Under the pieces are notes generated by a model. It saw nothing but the letters and a program-made list of their open reading frames with translations, was not told the origin of the DNA and did not search any database. DNA of 44,346 nt from JAVBTR01 sp031556065. GTDB lineage: Bacteria > Bacillota > Clostridia > Christensenellales > Aristaeellaceae. Positions 38,714 to 44,346 of this stretch are shown piece after piece; position 1 is the stretch's first letter; every line of letters starts with the position of its first letter. A program made the position numbers and the translations under genes. The DNA lies in assembly GCA_031556065.1 (NCBI GenBank), contig JAVBTR010000041.1, forward strand, positions 1 through 44,346. The letters run 5' to 3'.

Positions 38714-40078
38714 ATGGAAAATAAGAACACCTCCCGAAACGACCTGACCCAAGGCGGCATTTTAAAGAAGCTCTTGGTGATCGCGCTGCCCATTATGGGT
38801 ACCCAGCTCATGCAAATGGGCTATAACTTAACCGACATGTTCTGGCTGGGCCGGGTAGGCCCCAACGCGGTGGCTGCTTCCGGCACGGCGGGGATGTTCA
38901 TGTGGCTGTCCATGGCTTTCGTGATGATCGGCCGCATGGGCGCAGAAATCGGCGTGGCCCAGAATCTGGGCGCAGGCAACCCTTTTTACGCAAAAAAATA
39001 CGCCCAGAACAGCTTTCAGTTAAGCTTGATTCTGGGCGCCCTCTTTGGCCTGGTGATGATTCTGTTCAGGGTGCCGCTGATTGGGTTTTTCAATATTCAA
39101 GAGCCGGAAGTGGCAAAAAGCGCCATTACTTATCTGTGGATCGTCTCCCTGGCAATGCCCTTTAACTTTATGTCTGCCGCCCTAACCGGGGCCTTTAACG
39201 GTTCGGGCAATTCCAAAACCCCCTTTATTGCCAATGCCATCGGCTTGGTTGCCAACATTATTTTAGACCCTATCTGTATTTTCCCTTTGAACATGGGCGT
39301 CATCGGCGCAGCAGTGGCCACAGCCGGTTCCCAGATCGTGGTATGCCTGGTAATCGTTATCGCCATGGTCAAATCCAAGGGCAGGCCCTTTAAACAGTTC
39401 AGCTTTTTTGGCAAGTTCGATACGGCTGTGCTGAAGCGCGCCATGATATGGACAACCCCTATCATGCTTGAAAGCCTTCTGTTTACCTTGATGTCCATGA
39501 TCGTGAACCGCTTTATCAACGGCTTTGGCTCCGATGCCATGGCCGTTTGCCGGGTAGGCTCCCAGGTGGAATCCCTGTCCTGGCTCATTGGCGGCGGCTT
39601 TGGTTCCGCCCTTACCGCCTTTATGGGGCAAAACTACGGCGCTGGCAAGTGGACAAGGATTCACAAAGGGTTCAAGATTTCCTTCTGGGTTATGCTGGCC
39701 TATGGCATTGGGGTGACCATTGTGCTCCGAACCTTTGCGGGCCCCTTCTTCGAATTGTTTTTGCCCAACCAGCCCACCATTAAAGCCATGGGCATTACTT
39801 ATTTAACCATTCTGGCGGTTTGCCAGGTTCCCCAGTGCCTAGAGGCGGTGGCCGGAGGCACTTTAAAGGGGATTGGCAAAACCCTGCCGCCTTCCATTAT
39901 CAGCATTGCCACCAACCTAATAAGGGTGGTGCTTGCCTACTTTATGTCCAGAACCGCTCTGGGGCTGGACGGCATCTGGATCGCGGTGATGGCTACGGCC
40001 ACCCTTCGGGGTATTGGCATGCTGGCCTATTACCTGTATACCAATAAACTTAGACCTAAGGAGGATGTTGCCCTATGA
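38714..40078 (+). CDS. MATE-family efflux transporter (second)
   Basis: A 454-residue MATE exporter clearly diverged from the first. N-terminal LTQGGILKKLLVIALPIMGT then QLMQMGYNLTDMFWLGRVGP; the second half has RAMIWTTPIMLESLLFTLMS. It starts one base after the first MATE stop, with GCAGAGG as ribosome site. Two adjacent MATE genes suggest either paired half-exporters or separate substrates; MATE proteins usually work as monomers, so pairing is only a possibility. Its stop overlaps the nitroreductase start (ATGA). Confidence 0.93.
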   Translation: MENKNTSRNDLTQGGILKKLLVIALPIMGTQLMQMGYNLTDMFWLGRVGPNAVAASGTAGMFMWLSMAFVMIGRMGAEIGVAQNLGAGNPFYAKKYAQNSFQLSLILGALFGLVMILFRVPLIGFFNIQEPEVAKSAITYLWIVSLAMPFNFMSAALTGAFNGSGNSKTPFIANAIGLVANIILDPICIFPLNMGVIGAAVATAGSQIVVCLVIVIAMVKSKGRPFKQFSFFGKFDTAVLKRAMIWTTPIMLESLLFTLMSMIVNRFINGFGSDAMAVCRVGSQVESLSWLIGGGFGSALTAFMGQNYGAGKWTRIHKGFKISFWVMLAYGIGVTIVLRTFAGPFFELFLPNQPTIKAMGITYLTILAVCQVPQCLEAVAGGTLKGIGKTLPPSIISIATNLIRVVLAYFMSRTALGLDGIWIAVMATATLRGIGMLAYYLYTNKLRPKEDVAL

Positions 40079-40803
40079 ACGAAGTCATCAAGCAGCTGAT
40101 GGAGCGTAAATCCGTGCGCTTGTTTACGGAGCAGCCTATCAGTCCGGAAGATAAGGAGCACATCCTTTTAGCTGCCATGGCGGCCCCCACCGCTGGCAAC
40201 CAGCAGCTTTATACCATTTTAGATATTACTGATGAACAGCTTAAGGAAAAGCTCAGCATTTCCTGCGATAACCAGCCCTTTATTAAAAGAGCACCCATGA
40301 TCCTTATTTTTCTGGCCGATTGCAGCAAATGGTACAACGCCTACCTAGAAGGGGGCCTGGAGCCCCGTAAGCCTGGTGTGGGGGATTTGGTTCTGGCGGT
40401 AACCGATACGGCCATTGCAGCTCAAAATGCCGTTACTGCGGCCCACAGCCTGGGCCTGGGCTCCTGCTATATTGGGGATATTATGGAGCTGTGCGAAACC
40501 CACCGGGAAATGCTTTCCCTGCCGCCCTATGTGTTCCCTGCCGCCATGCTGGTGTTTGGTTACCCAACGCAGCAGCAGCTCCAGCGAGAAAAGCCAGAGC
40601 GCTGCGCTCTTAAGCATATCGTCCACGAAAACAGCTACCGTGCCATGAAGGGCGATGAAACAAGGGCTATGCTCCAGAAAGAATGGGATGGCAAAACCTA
40701 CGAGCAATGGATCGAAGCTTTCATGAAAAGAAAGTACAATTCCGATTTTTCACGGGAGATGACCCGCTCTGTGGCGAAATACCTGGAGGAATACGAAAGC
40801 TAA
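40075..40803 (+). CDS. Nitroreductase family protein
   Basis: A 242-residue FMN-dependent oxidoreductase. N-terminal LMERKSVRLFTEQPIS and AAPTAGNQQLYTILDI bind FMN phosphate; the central AITDTAIAAQNAVTAAHSLG-like helix is present, as is GSCYIGDI. It resembles the NfsA/FRP-like branch, longer than the basic family, and would reduce nitro- or quinone-type compounds with NAD(P)H. Translationally coupled to the second MATE gene, which hints at joint detoxification and export (inference). It converges on the holin-like gene with one base between stops and no obvious terminator. Confidence 0.9.
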   Translation: MNEVIKQLMERKSVRLFTEQPISPEDKEHILLAAMAAPTAGNQQLYTILDITDEQLKEKLSISCDNQPFIKRAPMILIFLADCSKWYNAYLEGGLEPRKPGVGDLVLAVTDTAIAAQNAVTAAHSLGLGSCYIGDIMELCETHREMLSLPPYVFPAAMLVFGYPTQQQLQREKPERCALKHIVHENSYRAMKGDETRAMLQKEWDGKTYEQWIEAFMKRKYNSDFSREMTRSVAKYLEEYES

Positions 40804-40804
40804 G

Positions 40805-41122
40805 CTATTTTTTCATTCCGGCGTTTAATTGTGCCATGTTCATATCCAGCCATTGGTGCAAAATAGCGTCCTTTACCACCTGCGTGTCAAACGTCAGGTG
40901 GTATTTTTCTAGGAAGGCCTGTGCCTTTTGCAGAGCCATGTCGAACTTATCCTTGCCCTTGCCCCGGCCCAGCTCCGCCTCCGCTGCGTAGACAAAGTAT
41001 TTGGCCACCTGGCTTAGAATGTTAAGCAGTGTCAGCGGTACAAAGCTTTTAAAAAGCGGCAGCAGCTTATATACCACCACAAGGCCCAGTAAAGAAATAA
41101 AGCCTGTCAATAAAACTGTCAT
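40805..41122 (-). CDS. LL-H-type holin-like protein
   Basis: A 105-residue protein with one N-terminal membrane helix (LLTGFISLLGLVVVYKLLPL) and a cytosolic helical part with YFVYAAEAELGRGKGKDKFD then MALQKAQAFLEKYHL, the pattern of the phage_holin_LLH family. In phages such proteins permit lysis; many bacterial genomes keep lone copies of unknown role. No phage genes surround it. ATG at 41122 is chosen; a TTG at 41131 would add three residues. The ribosome site is weak (CAGGTTG). Confidence 0.7.
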   Translation of the reverse strand: MTVLLTGFISLLGLVVVYKLLPLFKSFVPLTLLNILSQVAKYFVYAAEAELGRGKGKDKFDMALQKAQAFLEKYHLTFDTQVVKDAILHQWLDMNMAQLNAGMKK

Positions 41123-41176
41123 ATCCAACAACCTGACGCGCCCCCTTTTTAATAGTCTAAGCGCTCAGGCTGCCAA

Positions 41177-41947
41177 TTAGAAGCTAAGAGCCACATCCAG
41201 CACCATCATTGCCGCGAAACCGAAGATAATCCCGAAGGTAGAGGTGTAAGCGCAGTTATCCCCTTGGCAGGCAGGAATCAGTTCGTGAACGGCTACCAGG
41301 ATCATGGCCCCTGCGGAAAAGGAAAGGGCGAAGGGCAAGAGGCTGGTCATTCTTGCGGTTAAAAGAGCCCCTAAAACCCCGCCTATGGGCTCCACCAAAG
41401 CGGAAGCCTGGCCGTACATAAAGCTTTTGAACCGGGAATACCCTTCCCTGCGTAAGGGGAGGGAAATGGCCGCGCCCTCGGGAAAGTTTTGTAGGCCGAT
41501 GCCCACAGCGATCAAAACAGCGCCGTAAAAACTTTCGTTGGTCATGCCTTGGCTTAAAGCACCGAAGGCCACGCCTACTGCAAGCCCTTCTGGGATATTG
41601 TGCAACGTAATGGCCAGCATCAGCATAAAGGTTCGGTTGTTGGTGCTGCGGCGGTTTATTCGGGCAGCCAGAAGATCGGATACGTATAAAAAAACAGTGC
41701 CGGAAAGAAAGCCGATGGTTACAATCAGCCAAGGAAGGGCAAAGCCCTGGGCATGAGCGTGAGCAATGGCCGGCTCCAGAAGGGACCAGAAGGAAGCTGC
41801 GATCATGACTCCGGCAGCAAAGCCCATCATCATGTTAAGCCACTTTGAATGGACTTCCTTAAAAAATATAACCGAGGCCGCTCCCAGGGCTGTAATTGAC
41901 CAAGTCCCCAGGGTGGCGATTAGCGCGTAGAAAACAGGCGTAGACAA
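41177..41947 (-). CDS. ZIP-family metal transporter
   Basis: A 256-residue importer of divalent metals, probably zinc (ZupT-like). Binding motifs on two helices: LHNIPEGLAVGVAFG and LQNFPEGAAISLPLR. A histidine-containing stretch in the N-terminal third (PAIAHAHAQG) may pick up metal. The start is taken as TTG at 41947 because TGGAGGT lies 9 bases upstream; an ATG at 42025 would add 26 polar residues that read through that site. A hairpin can cover this ribosome site (separate entry). Divergent from the H+-pyrophosphatase gene. Confidence 0.85.
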   Translation of the reverse strand: MSTPVFYALIATLGTWSITALGAASVIFFKEVHSKWLNMMMGFAAGVMIAASFWSLLEPAIAHAHAQGFALPWLIVTIGFLSGTVFLYVSDLLAARINRRSTNNRTFMLMLAITLHNIPEGLAVGVAFGALSQGMTNESFYGAVLIAVGIGLQNFPEGAAISLPLRREGYSRFKSFMYGQASALVEPIGGVLGALLTARMTSLLPFALSFSAGAMILVAVHELIPACQGDNCAYTSTFGIIFGFAAMMVLDVALSF

Positions 41948-41956
41948 TGTAAAAGC

Positions 41957-41987
41957 ACCTCCATCTCTTTTAGTGGTATGTGGAGGT
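41957..41987 (-). promoter_or_regulatory. Hairpin covering the ZIP ribosome binding site
   Basis: On the ZIP transcript, ACCTCCA (41981-41987) pairs with TGGAGGT (41957-41963), the Shine-Dalgarno site, around a 17-base loop. This would reduce translation unless opened, a possible metal- or protein-dependent switch. Confidence 0.45.
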
Positions 41988-42122
41988 CGGACTTTTGTGA
42001 AAAATGGCTTGTTTACATCTATCAAAACAATTAAATGTTCATAACATATTGTATTAGCAGTGCCATTGTGCTATTGTTAGCCCAATGGCGCAACTACATA
42101 AATGGAAAGGAAATGATCGACC

Positions 42123-44204
42123 ATGGACGGGTTACTGGGCTTGGTATCCATTTTGGCATGCATTATCGCACTGGCTTCCTTTGGGTTTGCGGCTTGGCTT
42201 TATAGCTGGGTTAACAAGCAGCCTGCGTCCAACAAACGGGTTTTGGAAATTGGAGAGCTCATTAAAGCGGGAGCCAACACATTTCTTAAAAGGGAATATG
42301 TGGTTCTGGCCAAATTTTCGGGGGTTGTCGCCTTAATTATCTTTGTCTTTTTGCCTAAGCCTTTTTGGAAGGGCGATGTGCTTTCCAATGTGGTAATGGC
42401 CCTTTCCTATCTCTTTGGGGCTGTTTTTTCCGGTATTGCCGGGAAGATTGGCATTATGGTAGCCACCACAGCCAACATGAAAACAGCGGAGGCAGCCCAA
42501 AAGGGCATTCGCCCAGCATTCCTTTGCGGATTTCGGGGTGGCGCTGTGATGGGCATGGCCGTGGTAGGCAGTTCTCTTTTAGGGGTTGTGCTGGTCCTTC
42601 TTTTAACCAAGGACACCACGGCGCTGCTGGGCTTTAGCTTCGGTGCCAGCTCCCTTGCGTTGTTCGCCAAGGCGGGCGGCGGTATTTTTACCAAAACGGC
42701 CGATATCAGCGCGGACCTATGCGGCAAGGTGGAATTGGGCATTCCAGAGGATGATCCACGGAACCCTGCCGTCATTGCCGATAACGTGGGCGATAACGTA
42801 GGCGATGTGGCCGGTATGGGTGCAGACCTGTTCGATTCCAACGTGGCCTCTATCGCGGCAGCTTTGGTTATGGCCGGGGCGCTGGATCATTCCGCCACCA
42901 ATACAGCCATGGTCATTATCTATGCGGCCATTGGCCTGCTGGCTTCCATTATTGGCGTGGCCTTTGCCCGTATGGGCAAGAACGATAACCCCACCAACGC
43001 CTTGAACGCTTCCACCTACATTACCACCGGCATTTACGCCGCCCTGACTGCCGTTGCCAACCTGATATTTGGGTTCCAGTGGCGCATTTGGGGTGCCAGT
43101 GCCATCGGCTTGGCCGTTGGGGTGCTCATCGGCATCGCCAGCGATTACTTTACCGACGATCGCAGAAAGCCCGTTCACATGGTAGGCAAAGCCTGCGAAT
43201 CCGGCCCGGCCTTCACCATTCTGTCCGGCGTATCCTACGGCTTTTTAAGCGTTCTGCCTTCCATGATCGGTATTGGCATTTCCGCTCTGGCTGCCTATAA
43301 GCTTTGCGAGCCTTTGGGCGACGGCTATGCCATGTTCGGTATTGCCATGGCGGCGGTAGGCATGCTTTCCATTGTTGGTATGATCATTTCCAACGACGCC
43401 TACGGTCCCATCGTAGACAATGCCCGCGGCCTGGTAGAAATGGGGGATCTGGGCGATACCGCGCTGGATATTACCGATGCCCTGGATAGCGCAGGCAACA
43501 CCGTTAAGGCGATTACCAAGGGCTTTGCCATTGGCGCTGCGGGGCTGACTGTTATCGCCCTGTTAGGCGCGTTTATTTCCGAGGTGAACGTGGCCGCAGC
43601 GGAACTGGGCATGGCCGCCCTTACGGGCTTTAACATTATGGACCCAAGCGTGTTCTTTGGCATGCTTACAGGGGCGGCAGTGCCCGCTGTGTTCAGCGCT
43701 ATGCTGATGCTTGGGGTCAACCGCAATGCCCAGCGTATGGTGGCGGAAATCCACCGCCAGTTCAAGGAAATTATCGGCCTTAAAGAAGGCAAGGAAGGGG
43801 TTCAGCCGGAATACGAACGCTGCATCGATATCGCTACCACCGGCGCCTTAAAGGAACTGATCCCCGCAGGGCTGTTCTCTATTATCATTACCGTGGCTGT
43901 GGGCTTTATCGGCGGGGTTAACGCCATGGGCGGCTATTTGGCTGGGAATATTGTTTCCGGGCTGCTGCTGGCCCTGTTCATGTCCAACTCCGGCGGTCTT
44001 TGGGATAACTCCAAAAAGTATATCGAATCCGGCAACCACGGCGGCAAGGGCAGCGATGCCCACAAGGCGGCGGTTATTGGCGACACCGTAGGCGATCCCT
44101 TCAAAGACACAGCAGGGCCTTCCATCAATACCCAGATCACCGTGGTATCTCTTGTGGCATCCCTTATGTCCACATTTTTCCTGACGATGTCGTTATTCCA
44201 CTAA
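42123..44204 (+). CDS. hppA: Membrane-bound proton-translocating pyrophosphatase
   Basis: A 693-residue, about sixteen-helix pump that splits pyrophosphate and moves protons outward. Catalytic loops: DDPRNPAVIADNVGDNVGDV then AGMGADLFDS, NDAYGPIVDNARGLVEMGDL, and GDTVGDPFKDTAGPSIN near the end. In GNTVKAITKG the residues K462 and T465 take the place of the alanine found in K+-dependent enzymes, so it should be K+-independent. AAAGGAA precedes the ATG. A possible promoter, TTGTAT (42049-42054), 17 bases, TATTGT (42072-42077), lies upstream. It helps anaerobes save energy from biosynthetic pyrophosphate, including that from the PRPP reaction of pyrE. Confidence 0.95.
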   Translation: MDGLLGLVSILACIIALASFGFAAWLYSWVNKQPASNKRVLEIGELIKAGANTFLKREYVVLAKFSGVVALIIFVFLPKPFWKGDVLSNVVMALSYLFGAVFSGIAGKIGIMVATTANMKTAEAAQKGIRPAFLCGFRGGAVMGMAVVGSSLLGVVLVLLLTKDTTALLGFSFGASSLALFAKAGGGIFTKTADISADLCGKVELGIPEDDPRNPAVIADNVGDNVGDVAGMGADLFDSNVASIAAALVMAGALDHSATNTAMVIIYAAIGLLASIIGVAFARMGKNDNPTNALNASTYITTGIYAALTAVANLIFGFQWRIWGASAIGLAVGVLIGIASDYFTDDRRKPVHMVGKACESGPAFTILSGVSYGFLSVLPSMIGIGISALAAYKLCEPLGDGYAMFGIAMAAVGMLSIVGMIISNDAYGPIVDNARGLVEMGDLGDTALDITDALDSAGNTVKAITKGFAIGAAGLTVIALLGAFISEVNVAAAELGMAALTGFNIMDPSVFFGMLTGAAVPAVFSAMLMLGVNRNAQRMVAEIHRQFKEIIGLKEGKEGVQPEYERCIDIATTGALKELIPAGLFSIIITVAVGFIGGVNAMGGYLAGNIVSGLLLALFMSNSGGLWDNSKKYIESGNHGGKGSDAHKAAVIGDTVGDPFKDTAGPSINTQITVVSLVASLMSTFFLTMSLFH

Positions 44205-44213
44205 AAAACGAAG

Positions 44214-44346
44214 GGGCTGTGGCAGTAAGAAGAACGCTGGGACGCTGTCCCAGACCCGGTTTAAGGGTCAAATGACCCTTAAAATCCCATAATGGGATCA
44301 AAGGGATGTATCCCTTTGCGGGTTCCAAGGGCAGAGCCCTTGGCGT
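44214..44346. repeat. Dispersed hairpin element, cut by window end
   Basis: It starts GGGCTGTGGCAGTAA, 14 of 15 bases of the terminal repeat at 23445. Five perfect hairpins follow: TGGGAC/GTCCCA (44238-44252), TTAAGGGTCA/TGACCCTTAA (44261-44282), ATCCCAT/ATGGGAT, AAGGGAT/ATCCCTT, and CCAAGGGC/GCCCTTGG. It runs past 44346 before the right terminal repeat. It lies 9 bases after the hppA stop and can end that transcript. Confidence 0.85.

Noticed and set aside
40805..41122. Prophage marker
   Set aside because: A lone holin-like protein without any phage structural, lysis or integrase gene nearby.

Overview
The window looks like chromosome of an uncultured, endospore-forming anaerobic member of the Clostridia (Bacillota). 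Reasons seen in the sequence: strong AGGAGG-type ribosome binding sites, some GTG/TTG starts, spore coat families (CotF-like, CotH), an ECF sigma factor with a DUF4179 membrane partner, GntR and MerR regulators, a type IB dihydroorotate dehydrogenase (PyrD plus PyrK), PyrI, and a membrane pyrophosphatase. I cannot name genus or species.

Layout. 1-545: no supported gene. 546-9208: small and secreted proteins of unknown role, two spore-coat-type genes, a histone-H1-like basic protein, a small pyrophosphatase-like protein, the sigma/DUF4179 pair, and an XRE regulator. 9432-13783: a CotH-type spore kinase gene split by a frameshift, a cytosine deaminase (codA) and an aldo/keto reductase. 13802-18058 (minus): a PEGA/beta-helix secreted protein, two coupled zinc-ribbon membrane proteins and a small frameshifted gene. 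18328-25869 (minus): a sugar locus of GntR regulator, ABC solute-binding protein, two permeases, Asp/Glu-racemase-family enzyme, transaldolase-family enzyme and a DUF5060-type glycoside hydrolase. A perfect 32-bp dyad lies just after the gntR promoter, and half of it recurs just after the solute-binding-protein promoter, so GntR very likely controls both. No ABC ATPase is present.

26034-31341 (plus): a MerR regulator with a 19-bp-spacer promoter, a small mobile-element remnant (frameshifted Arc-like protein plus a replication-initiator-like protein), and a four-gene AT-rich cluster of exported proteins. Three of these carry a DUF6273-type domain, and three share a short N-terminal motif. This cluster is my main candidate for an undescribed system. 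31423-31499 is a tRNA-Pro(GGG) on the minus strand. 31654-37222 is a complete, tightly overlapped pyrC-K-D-F-E-B-I operon for UMP synthesis, lacking only carbamoyl-phosphate synthetase. Then come two tandem MATE exporters and a nitroreductase, a lone holin-like protein, a ZIP metal transporter, and a K+-independent-type H+-pyrophosphatase.

Intergenic DNA is unusual. A dispersed element made of consecutive short perfect hairpins, bounded by 15-bp terminal inverted repeats related to GGGCTGTGGCAATAA, is complete at 23445-23595, runs off the window at 44214, and has degenerate relatives near 2286, 9213, 12590 and 18249. Separate structured blocks lie at 2354-2475 (three nested stems) and 5741-6013 (eight or more hairpins). 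Three accessory genes (CotH, 15929-16119, 27074-27276) each appear to lack a single base; the core genes are intact.
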